Source: Ancylobacter sp. IITR112 (lineage in GTDB: Bacteria; Pseudomonadota; Alphaproteobacteria; Rhizobiales; Xanthobacteraceae). From it: a stretch of DNA of 64,000 bases. Numbering within the stretch: the stretch's first letter is position 1; each line of letters opens with the position of its first letter. Below, in pieces: positions 19,801-26,547 of this stretch. The notes under the pieces were generated by a model. The model was not told where the DNA came from, did no database searches, and worked only from the letters and a program-made list of their open reading frames with translations. The DNA lies in NCBI RefSeq assembly GCF_041415945.1, contig NZ_JBGCUS010000001.1:4434501-4498500 (forward strand), written 5' to 3'. Position numbers and translations under genes: made by a program.

Positions 19801-20299
19801 CCCAGCCACCGGCGCCGCCGCCGCCGCTGGCGTAGCCCTCATTCATATCACTGCCGCTGTCGCCGCCATCGCCGCCCTTTATAAGGCTGTCCGTAGGCAG
19901 CACGCTGCCGACATAGCCGTGAGCGCCGCCGCCGCCGCCACCGCTTCCAGAACCGACATCATCCTGACCTCGTCCGCCACTCGCGCCAGCCGTGGCGCCC
20001 CCTGCGCCGCCGGCGGCAGACCCGGCAGAACCACCCGCTCCGCCGGTGGCGCCCGCGCCACCGCCGCCGCCACCCGTCCCCGAGCCGCCATCCTGGCCGG
20101 CCGAGGTCGCCGAGTCCGTGCCGCCCGAGGCCCCGGTCCCCGAGGAGCCCCCGTCAGCAAAAGCAGGTGGCGCCATCATGAAGGAGAGGGCCAGAACAGG
20201 CACCAGCGCCGAGCTCAGCAACAACCCCCGGCGCAGGGTGCGCGGCGGCCGCGCGAGGGAGCTGGCGTCGAAGTCCTTGCGAGATGCTGCGCTGCGCAT
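7826..20299 (-). CDS. Giant type Va autotransporter adhesin (4157 residues)
   Basis: A single 12.5-kb reading frame. Residues 1-49 form an extended basic-then-hydrophobic export signal (cleavage near AFA-DGG). Residues 50-245 are Gly/Ser/Ala-rich. From about 550 to 3700 the passenger consists of autotransporter-associated beta-strand (PATR-like) repeats with T-G-x-G-T-L-T-L-x-G-x-N-T-Y/F core. Five longer modules beginning W/Y-W-N-G are interspersed near residues 575, 1290, 1583, 2368 and 3264. About 3883-4157 is the autotransporter beta-barrel, ending SLRF. It should be anchored in the outer membrane with a long beta-helix outside, most likely for attachment or aggregation. No protease triad is evident. 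Confidence 0.9.
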   Translation of the reverse strand: MRSAASRKDFDASSLARPPRTLRRGLLLSSALVPVLALSFMMAPPAFADGGSSGTGASGGTDSATSAGQDGGSGTGGGGGGAGATGGAGGSAGSAAGGAGGATAGASGGRGQDDVGSGSGGGGGGAHGYVGSVLPTDSLIKGGDGGDSGSDMNEGYASGGGGAGGWGAVITGSGPYDWSAISVTIQGGNGGSAGDSNGNRGSGGSGGIGLYFTSDVSVDMGTGVNIIGGNAGLGSGWVDAGAGLVFNGSATGTIAGYVSGGSTELLYSGYGGVGLSVAGDATLTLASTAAVIGGLASDGVSVANAIEFAGTTNILTLEGNGNASGSTYATISGDVIGSTAPSATNTLTLAGVGGRFDLAQIDVGSGSLESVVFENFKYFTVDASETWAVTGTARGAGSSNLTEWSVLGGTLQIGTADNAGTIPGNVTVYSGATLASTAQVGDVVGSIVIEAGGHLTVSRPMGGAPALETLEGNLTLKSGSYLDITLSSPSTTDPLIVINAAGAPGGGTLTLGGTLNITDGGSMTEGSYLLITYTSSVSGTLSIGTAPSDYDYTVDTTSVSGQVLLTVAAGGGLYWNGTTVSGSGPLVGGNGTWTADSSTLNWTNADGTTHVASDATKAAIFSGTAGTVTIDASSGAVGAKGLTFLTSGYEIGGDTLTLANSSSAPKVDVDGTGSLATISSVLAGSDGLEKTGDGTLILSGVNTYTGDTAISAGTLQIASAGSLGAGSYAGDLSLASGTTFDYGSSAAQTLSGAISGAGALTVSGSGTLTLSGSNTYSGATSINSGAVVVSGGSAIGDSSAVTVASGASLTLNANETIGSLAGAGTVTLANVSQITAGGDDSSTTFSGEIAGIGSFEKAGTGTLTLDGASSFTGVVTVSAGTMVLSGGSALAGTTELNLSTGATLELVDGSQSLANVNGAGGTIKLNDNTLTVGADTATGTFAGTITGTGGLTKVGGLNQFLTGTNTFTGPVHVEAGKLFLQNGSAIADSVAVTVDAGAELVLRDSETIGSLAGSGDVLAADGAYVLTTGGNNASTTFSGSLIEAGGSSVLSLVKTGTGTFTLTGDNSTSFTAGTTVLGGVLQIGDGGTSGNIGDVDTGSGLTTGALVFNRSDDFTYSGGISGSGTLEKKGSGTMILGSSNTGLTGLTTVSEGTLDLTGSLGGDVAVKSGATLLGGGVASGTVSVESGATLSVVSGIGFTVGAVEFGATSTFTFLAEAPTANNAIYSNGDVTLDGTLQVNAGSGFASGTYRLIDFTGTLTDDGMEVTAPAHSLYAIDTSTANEVNLVVALGQWWNGSNTTGGSDVDGGTGTWNVQAGTTNWTSADGSAADAWGQGGLAIFGGSSGTVTIAGTTNPQVAGIEFLTSGYVVDGATPANAIRLVALADGYVPEISVAEGTATINSLLTGGTGFEKTGEGTLVLSRSNSIEGEVAVSAGTLQFSGAASVAGTIVVKSGAAFVAESGATGGSTLGMTVESGATLQMEADGTSHLSVGSLLMQGSSVINIGLGAPSTTAALSTGNGDLILSGTLNLLQRDGYASGTYRLFDFGGQITNSGLVLGTTQQYSLTALDYATSGQVNLLVAAAQWWNGSTVTTGSSVQGGDGDWIVTNANINWTDETGAATNAWTQGSVAIFAGAAGTVTVSGATTPEVAGMHFLTSGYSLTGGDISLVSFNGQAPVLTVGDATPGSAGIAASIASDLSGSAGLVKAGMGTLTLTGDNAMTGDTVVSAGSLVFAGGTSTAETFYVGRAFDTSGAATLTGVGTSLALGSSGVIVGDKGTGEFTIADGAVLTSGWGAVAYDVGSVGQVTVTGADTRWDISSQLSVGYYGTGTMEISGGAKVTASNAVIGYFDEGDGATGTLTITGPDSSLDLGTGEFDVGYYNGGTVTISNGAKLSTGWGYIGIYSGSYGEYESSVTVTGANSNWTLNGFDLQIGYSYDDTSGALTVSDGGTVDSGTVTLGVYDASRGEVTVTGAGSKLDTGGAEFYAGYYGDGTVTVADGGAILSGDLYLGNNSEHFGIATITGEGSIFDVGTAGIYMGEYGSDATLAVTDGGAVIAGQIVKDSEAASAVITVDDGTLRASADMADYLSGFAAGDITFAAGGGTIDTNGFDIGIASVLGGAGELTKAGLGTLTLTADNSYAGGTTVSAGTLEIGNGGVTGAVVGAIANSGTVAFNRSDDIVAAGAITGSGALVQKGAGKLTLVGSNSAAAGTTVEAGTLEILNGVSLTSNVTVKSGGTLQGETSGTSGAAITGAVSVENGGTLAAVPVTTAGAYGLSMTSLTLAESANVNVTLGSNTGNAVFSADTLALDGVLNVTDGGSMALGVYRLIDYTTLTSDDGLVLGTTPTDFAYTIEVVPNQVNLTVLSGEMLYWNGTTTTPDGTIQGGSGTWSASPSDLNWLTSPLNQSRAWNSQFAVFAGTAGDVTVSGTVATTGMQFMVDGYTVDSGTITLASTTGQTQIRVGDGSAAGASYVATIGSVIEGTTGLEKTDLGTLVLTGANTYSGDTTVTQGTLQIGNGGTSGSIGGNVSVAALASLSFNRTDAVSFDGDISGAGALVQAGTGTLTLTGTNTYTGGTTISAGTLEVGDGGTSGTLAGDVLNNGALVFNRSDATSFAGAISGTGTLEKAGSGTLTLSGANSFTGATTVSAGGLALMGGASLADGARLTVASGATLELVNADETVGSLAGAGDIALNGYCLTSGGDGSTSSFSGAISGSGCLTKTGEGTLTLTGVNTYGGGTTVSGGTVQASAASALGTGALALVGGGTFQASDSFTWASAISLTPVEGTGGGTLSVDPTKTLTVSGEISGTGALTKTGTGTLVLTGANTFSGATNVDAGTLQIGGGTSLSDTARLTVAGEASLLLTDADETVGSLAGDGSVGLNGHCLTAGGDGTSSTFSGSMTGPGCLTKTGDGTLTLTGTNSLTGPTTISGGAIQVTAADALGSGTLSLEGEGTLRASDTFTYGSAISLTPVSDVGGGTFEVDDSKTLTLTGAITGTGALDKTGTGTLVISGTNSASGATNVSAGTLIAEGGSALGDTSAVSVAAGASLILRPSGTETVGSLAGAGTVTLEGTRLATGSDNSSTSFSGVLEGTGGLDKDGTGTLTLSGANTYTGDTNVNGGTLVVDGSVAGDIYVYDAATLAGSGTVTQTVHVLDGGTLAGVQPTGLTMGALDMQSGASMNVTLGSTTSGGVFTVNGDVTLDGTLNVTPAGGFGIGIYRIVNYTGTLTDNGMEVGAISDDLDGGVQTSVAGQVNLYVEDPNSPILFWNGSNTTATQSVLGGTGTWTAGAQTNWINASGTIPRAWNGGFAVFQSTSGTVTIDNTDGQVSATGLQFVDSGYVVSGGALALTGDSRATIRVGDGTQAGASTVATIGSVLTGTHGIEKADYGTLILTGANSYTGGTVISAGALQIGDGGVSGSILGDVLNDGVLAFNRSDAVTMAGEISGSGALVQAGSGTLYLTGANTYSGGTTITGGTLRVDAVSAIGSGGLTIGEAGTFRASGSFTLGRSVVLEGTASTAGTLEVDAAQTLTLSGVISGESGLTKTGDGLLILTGTNTFTGVTTISAGTLQIGDGGTAGSIVGDVVNNASLVFNRSDTYAFTGAITGSGAVTFTGGGTVLFSAPYTGAVTVEDTVVQLVAGSSTASPFTLNDGGVLGGTASIGALNVNSGGTVAPGYSPGTLTVNGPVSFNAGSVYRVDVTVAGEHDLITASGPVTLSSEAGVEVVAAAGRYPSTSTITILSTSSTLTGTFGSVTSDFAFLAPELTYDAQNVYLTLVYNGFNFIDYAHTPNQANVAVAAQALGKGNAVYEAIFALPEAAVAPALDQLSGEIYASAQTVIQQQSIYLRDAVGTRLRQSLTAPSAGALSYAAQAAGPATAQLGQGLTPTLWAQGFGSWGEVSGNANAASVDSTVGGVFGGIDVAVSDNVRLGLIGGYSRTSFDVDARSSSGSMSNYDIGLYAGAQFDALALRGGASYTWHDIAVSRSVSFPGNYGANDGDYTLGTTQLFGEIGYDMSAGAYAFEPFIGLAYVNISGASFSEDGATASALAVDTPSQNTFYTTLGLRAATSFTVAGHTLTTSATLGWQHAFGDTDSSVDMLFASGGTTPFTIQGVPIAEDVAVVGLGLGYQLSDTAQLQFNYAGQLADEANQNTFSAQFSLRF
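14110..15050 (-). repeat. Six-fold NxxGxG-type repeat block inside the autotransporter passenger
   Basis: Within the adhesin gene, roughly residues 1750-2060 depart from the surrounding PATR repeats. They form about six degenerate units of 45-50 residues built as VTGxxSxxD, then VGYYGxGT, then ISxGAxVxxG. Such units are known from other autotransporter passengers and should also form beta-helix. DNA copies are diverged, so this is old duplication rather than recent slippage. Confidence 0.6.
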
Positions 20300-21190
20300 G
20301 ATTGCCTAAGTCCCGGATTTCAAAAAAGTGTTGTTTGTCAATGCAAATGTGCCTAGATGCGCCGTTTCGACGGACGCGCCTCGCACGCGCCCCCATGCCC
20401 GTCCGCGACAGTGGCGCTCTCGCGGCACGCGGTCGCCGGGCGCCGGCCTGCCGCCATCGCCGCCCGCGACGCCGGCCAAAGGGGGGTGGCGTAGCGACAC
20501 ATTTTTGCCCGCAGGGCCCGCGCCCAAGCAGGAGAGGCAGCGACGCTGCGGTTCAAAGACCCGCCTCGAAACGGCATGATGGCGCGCCGACGCGCAACAG
20601 CGCCCGGAAAGGCGGCCGCTGCCGGCGCAGCCGCGTTACGCCCGAACCACCCGGAGGCGGCGCGCTTTCCCGCACCGCCGGAGCCTGCGGCGGTGTCGGG
20701 TTTACGTTCGGCCATTTTCAGAAATTGTGCAGGATGGTCACAACCTGAGGACGCAAGGGCCAGCGCCGCAAGGCCGCGCGCAGACCCTCGACCGGCCGGC
20801 CGCGTCGGCTCGCACGCACCAGCCCTCCCGGCAGTCACGTCCTGCATCCGCAATCATCCCAAGCCCAGCCGCCATGTCGGCGTGATCCCGAGCGGAACGT
20901 GCGCGAGGAAGGGGACAGCGCGATATGCGGATTGCGCAGGGGGTATCTGGATTGCGCAACCGCAGGTGCCAAAATTACCCTTGTCGCAAATTTACAACAG
21001 GGAGAAGGCGGGGCGGGAGAACGAGCCGGGGAGCGGGGAGGCGGCGCGAGAATGAAGAGCCGTTCAGTGGAACGGCGCCAGATGGGTGATCTGACTCCCT
21101 CTCGTTAGACCAGCCGAATCCGCTTCGCTTCAAAGGGCCCCAGAGCGCTTTCGAGCGAAGTGGGCAGTTTCCGTGAAGCGGCGAAATGAT
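20300..21190. other. Non-coding region upstream of the autotransporter
   Basis: 890 bases with no convincing gene on either strand; open frames here have no ribosome site or recognisable product. A 10-bp direct repeat GGATTGCGCA occurs at 20929-20938 and 20949-20958, exactly 20 bases apart and so on one helix face, which suits a two-site regulator. On the minus strand a TTGACA hexamer (20336-20341) lies about 40 bases before the autotransporter ATG but has no good -10 partner. The long leader suggests elaborate control of the adhesin. Confidence 0.4.
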
Positions 21191-22198
21191 CTAGCCGCCG
21201 CTGCCGCGCGCGGCGGCGAGAGTGGCGGCGGGGTACTCGCCGAACCGCTCCCGGTAGTGGCGGGAAAAGTCCCCCGGGTTGGAAAAGCAGAAGGCATGCG
21301 CGGCCGTGGTGACATTGTCCTCGCCACCTCCCGCCAGCAGCAGAGCCCGTGCCGCGTTCAGGCGTTCATTGCGGATCCATGTGACGGGCGAGCAGCCGAA
21401 CCGCTTTTGAAAGGCGTATTGAAGGGTGCGGGCCGACAGCCCGCTGACAGCTTCGAGGTCGGTCAGGGTGATGCGTCGGCCCAGATTGGCCAGGACATAG
21501 TCACAGGCGCGCTCCACCCGCTTGTCCGCGATCGCCGGTTGGAACCTGTCCCCGCTTTCGCCGAAAAGCCGGTCGCGCAGCAGCATGCCGCAGACCGCGC
21601 GATAGAAAATCTCGTCGACGCCCACTCGGGCCGCCATGCCGCCGGAGAGATGGCAGGCCTCCAGAAGGGTGCAGGCGCCGCGCAGCATCAGGTCGAAATT
21701 CACCGCTCCGGCCATGAGCGGCATGACGGTCGGCGCGCTCAGATCGACCTTGATGTCGTCCTGCCCCAGCATGGCGCCTGCCGTCTGCCGCAGGCGGTGG
21801 CGGTCGAGCCCCGCCACCAGGATGGAGCGATGGCTCCCCTCGCCGATCCGCTCCCCCTCGGGGGCCAGCAGCACATTGGTCCTGACATGGCACTGGACCA
21901 GTTTGCCATTCACCGTGGAGTGGATCGAGCCGCCATCCACCGGCATGAAGAACGACAATTCGTCCGATTCGACCCGTGTGCGGATCGGCGAATGCGACAA
22001 AGCGGTGAGCTTCAGCCCGTTCACGGTCACGGAGGATTGCTGGTTGGCGAAATGCGACGCATCGCCGATGGCGTCATATTCCGCGCTCCAGCCGAGCAGG
22101 CGCTGAACCTGCTCCTGCATCGACTGCAGCGACAGCGACTGCACTTTCATACGGTTGCCGAAAGCGAGCGGACGCAGGGGCGGGGCAGTCTTCGGCAT
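21191..22198 (-). CDS. AraC-family transcriptional regulator
   Basis: A 335-residue regulator. The C-terminal third (about 228-325) has the two helix-turn-helix units of AraC/XylS proteins: ITLTDLEAVSGLSARTLQYAFQKRFGCSPVTWIRNERLNAAR, then the second with AHAFCFSNPGDFSRHYRERFGEYP. The N-terminal part resembles the AraC-binding-like domain (cupin-type) found in Hyphomicrobiales regulators, so it probably senses a small ligand. It points toward the autotransporter gene, which starts 890 bases further on in the same direction. Control of that gene is plausible but not shown. Confidence 0.85.
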   Translation of the reverse strand: MPKTAPPLRPLAFGNRMKVQSLSLQSMQEQVQRLLGWSAEYDAIGDASHFANQQSSVTVNGLKLTALSHSPIRTRVESDELSFFMPVDGGSIHSTVNGKLVQCHVRTNVLLAPEGERIGEGSHRSILVAGLDRHRLRQTAGAMLGQDDIKVDLSAPTVMPLMAGAVNFDLMLRGACTLLEACHLSGGMAARVGVDEIFYRAVCGMLLRDRLFGESGDRFQPAIADKRVERACDYVLANLGRRITLTDLEAVSGLSARTLQYAFQKRFGCSPVTWIRNERLNAARALLLAGGGEDNVTTAAHAFCFSNPGDFSRHYRERFGEYPAATLAAARGSGG

Positions 22199-22507
22199 TG
22201 CCGGTTTTCCATATGCGCTGACAAACAGGACGACCGGTGGTTCCGGATAGGCACGGTAGCGCCCAGGAACCCGACGAGGCCGGCAGGCAACGGCGTTCCG
22301 CGTGCTGCAGGAAGCGTTGCACGGGACAGGCCCACGGGAAGGGCTGACAAGACATTACAGGAAGGAGATTTACCGACTTTACATAGGGTTGTCCCGGATT
22401 CAACTGGTTTGCGGCGGCCCGCAGCTCCGGGCCGTGCGCGGGGACCGGATCCCTGCCCCTTGCTCGACCGGCGGAAGCCGTGAGTCGCAAAAGGGAGCCC
22501 GGCTCGA
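22199..22507. other. Intergenic region between the AraC regulator and kdpE
   Basis: 309 bases without a supported gene. A short GAGCC-G-GGCTC dyad at 22495-22505, next to the kdpE stop and followed on the minus strand by CCTTTTG, could be a weak terminator for the kdp operon. Nothing else is seen. Confidence 0.3.
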
Positions 22508-23209
22508 TCACCCCTCCCGCAGCCTGTAGCCGACACCCGGTTCGGTGATGATGAAGCGCGGGTTGGCGGCGTCGTCGCCGAGCTTGTCGCGGATATGGCC
22601 GATGGCGATGCGCAGATAATGCGTGTCGTTGACATGTGCCGGACCCCACACCGTGGTGAGAAACTGGCCATGCGAGACGAGCCGGCCGGGGTGGCGCGCG
22701 AGCAAGGCGAGCACGTCGAATTCCTTGCGGGTCAGCTTCACCTCCCGCCCGTCCGCACGCACCGTGCGATTGGCGAGATTGATGCTGAGCGGGCCGAGAA
22801 CATGTTCGACCGGCTCGCTGCCCCGGTCGAGCCGCGAGCGCAACAGCGCCCGCAGCCGGGCCAGCAATTCACCCACCGCGAAAGGCTTGGTGACATAATC
22901 ATCGGCGCCGGCGTCCAGCGCCGCGATCTTCTCGGTTTCCCGATCGCGCACCGACAGCACGAGGATCGGCACGCGCGACCATTCGCGGATCGCGGCGATC
23001 ACCGCCTTGCCGTCCATATCCGGCAGGCCGAGATCGAGCACGATGCCGTCCGGCGCCGAAGTGGCGGCAAGTTCGATGCCCTGCCGGCCGCGCTCCGCCT
23101 CCGTCACCTCATGCCCGCCGCTGGCGAGGGCGATGCGCAGGAAGCGGCGGATCGGCGCGTCGTCTTCGATCACCAGAAGGCGGGTGCGGGGAGCTTGAAG
23201 ATCGTTCAT
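22508..23209 (-). CDS. kdpE: KdpE, response regulator of potassium limitation
   Basis: A 233-residue OmpR-family regulator. The receiver domain has acidic pair Asp16-Asp17, phospho-acceptor Asp59 (VLDLGLPDMDG) and the conserved Lys of DYVTKPF. The winged-helix domain (about 135-230) carries VKLTRKEFDVLALLARHPGRLVSHGQ and ends with the RDKLG...YRLREG wing. It overlaps the kdpD stop by four bases. Phosphorylated by KdpD, it should activate the kdp structural genes, with which it shares the transcript. Confidence 0.92.
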   Translation of the reverse strand: MNDLQAPRTRLLVIEDDAPIRRFLRIALASGGHEVTEAERGRQGIELAATSAPDGIVLDLGLPDMDGKAVIAAIREWSRVPILVLSVRDRETEKIAALDAGADDYVTKPFAVGELLARLRALLRSRLDRGSEPVEHVLGPLSINLANRTVRADGREVKLTRKEFDVLALLARHPGRLVSHGQFLTTVWGPAHVNDTHYLRIAIGHIRDKLGDDAANPRFIITEPGVGYRLREG

Positions 23210-25926
23210 GTTCCGTCGTCGGTCGGCGGCGCGGCCAGGGGAAGCCGCAGCGCGATGGTGGCGCCCCGACCGTTCGGCCCCGCGATCGCGCGGGCCGTGC
23301 CACCGTGAGCCTCCACCAGTCCGCGCACAATGGCAAGGCCGAGCCCGGTGCCGGCCGGACGCCCATCGCCTTCAGTGACACGGTGGAAAAGATCGAACAC
23401 CTTTTCCCGGTCGACGGGAGGAATGCCCGGCCCCTCGTCGCTCACCCGCACCTCTGCCTCGGCGCCGTCCACCCGGGCGGCAAGGGTGATGGCGGTGCCG
23501 GCAGGGGCGTATTTGGCGGCGTTCTCGATGAGATTGGTCAGCGCCTGACCGATCAGCACAGGGTCGACATCGAGCATCGGCAGATCGCGCGGCAGGGCGA
23601 TGTCGAGCCGATGGAAGGCGAGGGTGCGGGCAAGGTCCGCGCGCACGCGGCCGATGATCTCGGCCAGTTCCACCGGCGCGCGGCGCGGCTTCAGCGCGCC
23701 ATGGCCCAGCCGCGTCATGTCGAGCAGGTTCTGCACATAGCGGTCGAGCCGCCGGGCTTCGTCCAGGGCGGTGCCGGCGAGTTCGCTGCGGTCCTCGCGG
23801 CTGAGCGCGCCGCTGTCCTCGGCCAGCGCGGATACTGCGCCGATGACGGTGGCGAGCGGGGTGCGCAGATCGTGGCTCACCGAATTGAGCAGCGCCCCGC
23901 GCAGCCTCTCGCTCTCGCCCGAGACGCGGGCGTCGGCGAGCGCTTCGGCGAGGCGCACCCGCTCCACCGCCACGGCGACCTGATCCTCCACCGCCAGCAG
24001 CAGCCGGCGGGTTTCCGGGTCGAGGCTGCGGCTGCGGTCGCGGAAGCGCACGCCGATGACGCCCAGCATGGTCTCCCCGGCGGCGAGCGGCACGAACAGC
24101 CACTCGCTCATCGGCAAGGTGGCGGTGCCGGCGCCGGCGGGATCGTTGCGCTCGAACGCCCAGCGGGCCGCGCCTTCGGCGCGGGCATCGAGGTCTTCTA
24201 TGGTGGGATGGCCCTGCACCTGCTCCAGCGCGCCGGAGGGGCCGGGCATGAGGATCAGCGACTGGCAGTCGAGCGTGGCGGCGATGTGGTAGGCGCCGGC
24301 CCACAGCACGTCGTCGGCCTTGCCGGCGGAGGCGATCTTGCGGGCGAAATCGTACAGCGTCTCGGTACGGCGCTGCGCCAGCCGCATGCTTTCCACCTGG
24401 GCCTTCAGCCGGCCGGCGAGGGTTCCGGTGAACACCGCGCCGACGAGGAAGACGAGGATGGAGACGATATCCTCGGGATTGGAGACGGCGAGCGTATAGT
24501 AGGGTTCGGTGTAGAGCAGATTATAGGCGAGCGAGCCGAGCACGGCGGCGGCCATGGAGGGACCGAGCCCGCACTTCGCCCCGACCACCAGAACGGCGGT
24601 GAGATAGATGGCGGAAACGGCGCCGCCGGGAATGGCATCCCACACGCCGACCGGCCAGGCGAGCAGGCTCGCCGCCGCCACCGCGCCCGCTGCCGCGCCA
24701 TAGCCGCGCCAGTCCGCCGTCACAGGCCCGCGGAAGGTCTGGCGGCGATAAGCGGGGGTGGGATCGGTGACGACGGTGATCTCGAAAGCCGTCGCGGCGT
24801 CGAGCAGACGGTCGGCCACCGGTTCGCGCAGCGGCCCCGCCACCTTGCGCCACCAGGTGCCGTGGCCGCGCGGGCGGCCGATCATGAGGCGCGAGACATT
24901 GCGGCTGCGGGCGAAGCGCAGCAACTCGGCGACCGCGTCGGATTCGGCGTGGAGGGTGACGGTCTCCGCCCCCAGCGTCTCGGCGAGGCGCAGCGCGTCG
25001 AGCGTCGCGGCGCGGGCTTCCGCCGGCAGGGTTTCATGACGCGGGGTGACGACGGTGGCGACGATCCACGGCAGGCGGGCGCGATCGGCCATGCGCCGCC
25101 CCGCCCGCACCAGCGCCTTCGCTACCGGCGCCTCGTTGACGCAGACCAGCAGGCGCTCCTGCGTCGGCCACGGTCCGCTGACGGCATTGGCCCGCATATA
25201 GGCCAGCATTTCCGCGTCCACCCGGCTCGCGGCGGTGCGCAGCGCGAGTTCCCGCAGGGCGGTGAGATTGCCGCGCGAAAAGAAGTTCTCCAGCGCCCGC
25301 CCCACCTGCTGCGGCACATAGACCTTGCCGTCCTTCAGCCGTTTGATCAGTTCGTCCGGCGGCAGGTCGATAAGTTCGATGCCGTCGGCGCGCTGCAGCA
25401 CGTGATCGGGCACGGTTTCCGTCACCCGCACCCCGGTGATGCGCGAGACGATGTCGTTGAGGCTCTCAATGTGCTGGATGTTGAGCGTCGTCGTCACGTC
25501 GATGCCGGCGTCGAGAACCTCCAGCACGTCTTGCCAGCGCTTGGGATGGCGCGAGCCGGGGGCGTTGGTGTGGGCCAGTTCGTCGATCAGGGCGAGGGCG
25601 GGGCGGCGGGCGATCAGCGCGTCGAGGTCGAGTTCGCTCAGCGCCTGTCCGCGGTACTCAACCGGGCGGCGCGGCAATTGCTCCAGCGTGCGCAGCAGCG
25701 CGGCGGTTTCCGCGCGGCCATGGGTTTCCACCAGCGCCACCACGACGTCGAGCCCGGCAAGCTGGGCCGCGCGGGCCTCTTCGAGCATGGCGAAGGTCTT
25801 GCCGACGCCGGGAGAGGCGCCGAGGAAGATTTTCAGCCGTCCCGGCGCCCCCCGGCCGCGCGCTTCCGTGCGCGCCTCCTCCAGGAAGGCTTCGGGGGCA
25901 GGGCGCTCCTCATGCGGGGTGGGCAT
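23206..25926 (-). CDS. kdpD: KdpD, sensor histidine kinase for potassium and turgor
   Basis: A 906-residue membrane kinase of full family length. Order: N-terminal KdpD domain with Walker A GASPGVGKT (about 32-40) and DELAHTNAPGSRH; a universal-stress-like domain near 250-370; four close-packed membrane helices about 405-500; a GAF-like segment. HisKA has its phospho-His in SVSHDLRTPL near residue 684, followed by the HATPase domain (IENAAKYAPAG near 800, DEGPGIP, GTGLGLAIV). It controls KdpE in response to K+ limitation. The gene follows kdpC by 18 bases. Confidence 0.93.
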   Translation of the reverse strand: MPTPHEERPAPEAFLEEARTEARGRGAPGRLKIFLGASPGVGKTFAMLEEARAAQLAGLDVVVALVETHGRAETAALLRTLEQLPRRPVEYRGQALSELDLDALIARRPALALIDELAHTNAPGSRHPKRWQDVLEVLDAGIDVTTTLNIQHIESLNDIVSRITGVRVTETVPDHVLQRADGIELIDLPPDELIKRLKDGKVYVPQQVGRALENFFSRGNLTALRELALRTAASRVDAEMLAYMRANAVSGPWPTQERLLVCVNEAPVAKALVRAGRRMADRARLPWIVATVVTPRHETLPAEARAATLDALRLAETLGAETVTLHAESDAVAELLRFARSRNVSRLMIGRPRGHGTWWRKVAGPLREPVADRLLDAATAFEITVVTDPTPAYRRQTFRGPVTADWRGYGAAAGAVAAASLLAWPVGVWDAIPGGAVSAIYLTAVLVVGAKCGLGPSMAAAVLGSLAYNLLYTEPYYTLAVSNPEDIVSILVFLVGAVFTGTLAGRLKAQVESMRLAQRRTETLYDFARKIASAGKADDVLWAGAYHIAATLDCQSLILMPGPSGALEQVQGHPTIEDLDARAEGAARWAFERNDPAGAGTATLPMSEWLFVPLAAGETMLGVIGVRFRDRSRSLDPETRRLLLAVEDQVAVAVERVRLAEALADARVSGESERLRGALLNSVSHDLRTPLATVIGAVSALAEDSGALSREDRSELAGTALDEARRLDRYVQNLLDMTRLGHGALKPRRAPVELAEIIGRVRADLARTLAFHRLDIALPRDLPMLDVDPVLIGQALTNLIENAAKYAPAGTAITLAARVDGAEAEVRVSDEGPGIPPVDREKVFDLFHRVTEGDGRPAGTGLGLAIVRGLVEAHGGTARAIAGPNGRGATIALRLPLAAPPTDDGT

Positions 25927-25944
25927 CGCGTCACGCAGGGTCGG

Positions 25945-26535
25945 TTAGCGCTGCAGCGCGTCGAGGGAGAGATTGAGCGCCAGAACATTGACGCGCGGCT
26001 CGCCCAAGAGGCTGAAGCTGCGGCCCATGGTAGAGCGGTTCACCAGCGCGCGCACCTCGTCTTCCGGCAGGCCCCGGGCGCGGGCGACGCGGCTGACCTG
26101 CAGCGCAGCGGCGGCGGGCGAGATGTCGGGGTCGAGGCCGGAGGCGGAGGCGGTGACGAGATCGGCCGGCAGCGGCCAGCCGCCAAGCGCCGCGGCCCGC
26201 TCCTTCACCGCCTGGGCGAGCGCGGCCGAGCTGGGGCCGAGATTGGAGCCGGTGGAGCTTGCCGCATTATACGGATCCTCCACGCTTTTTGCCGGATCGG
26301 CCGGGTCCGCGCCTGTCGTGGCGGAGGGGCGGCCGTGGAAATAGCGCGCCGAGGTGAAGGACTGGCCGATGAGCGACGAGCCCACCACCCGGCCCTCGAC
26401 CACAACCGGCGAGCCATTGGCGGCCTCCGGCAGGACCAGTTGCGCCAGCCCGGTGACCGCGAGCGGATAGGCCAGACCGGTCAGCGCCGTGAACAGCGTG
26501 AGCAGAACCAGCGCGGGGCGAAGAATGCTGAGCAT
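25945..26535 (-). CDS. kdpC: KdpC, potassium-transporting ATPase chaperone subunit
   Basis: A 196-residue protein with one N-terminal membrane helix and a soluble periplasmic domain. Family blocks include GSSLIGQSFTSARYFHGRPSA, DPYNAASSTGSNLGPSS, and the C-terminal DLVTASASGLDPDISPAAAALQVSRVARARGL. KdpC stabilises ATP binding by KdpB in the KdpFABC pump. It lies 12 bases after kdpB. Confidence 0.93.
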   Translation of the reverse strand: MLSILRPALVLLTLFTALTGLAYPLAVTGLAQLVLPEAANGSPVVVEGRVVGSSLIGQSFTSARYFHGRPSATTGADPADPAKSVEDPYNAASSTGSNLGPSSAALAQAVKERAAALGGWPLPADLVTASASGLDPDISPAAAALQVSRVARARGLPEDEVRALVNRSTMGRSFSLLGEPRVNVLALNLSLDALQR

Positions 26536-26547
26536 ATCCGGATCCTC

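Noticed and set aside
20353..20853. 166-codon minus-strand frame upstream of the autotransporter
   Set aside because: No ribosome site, Arg/Ala-rich composition typical of chance frames in GC-rich non-coding DNA, and no recognisable domain.
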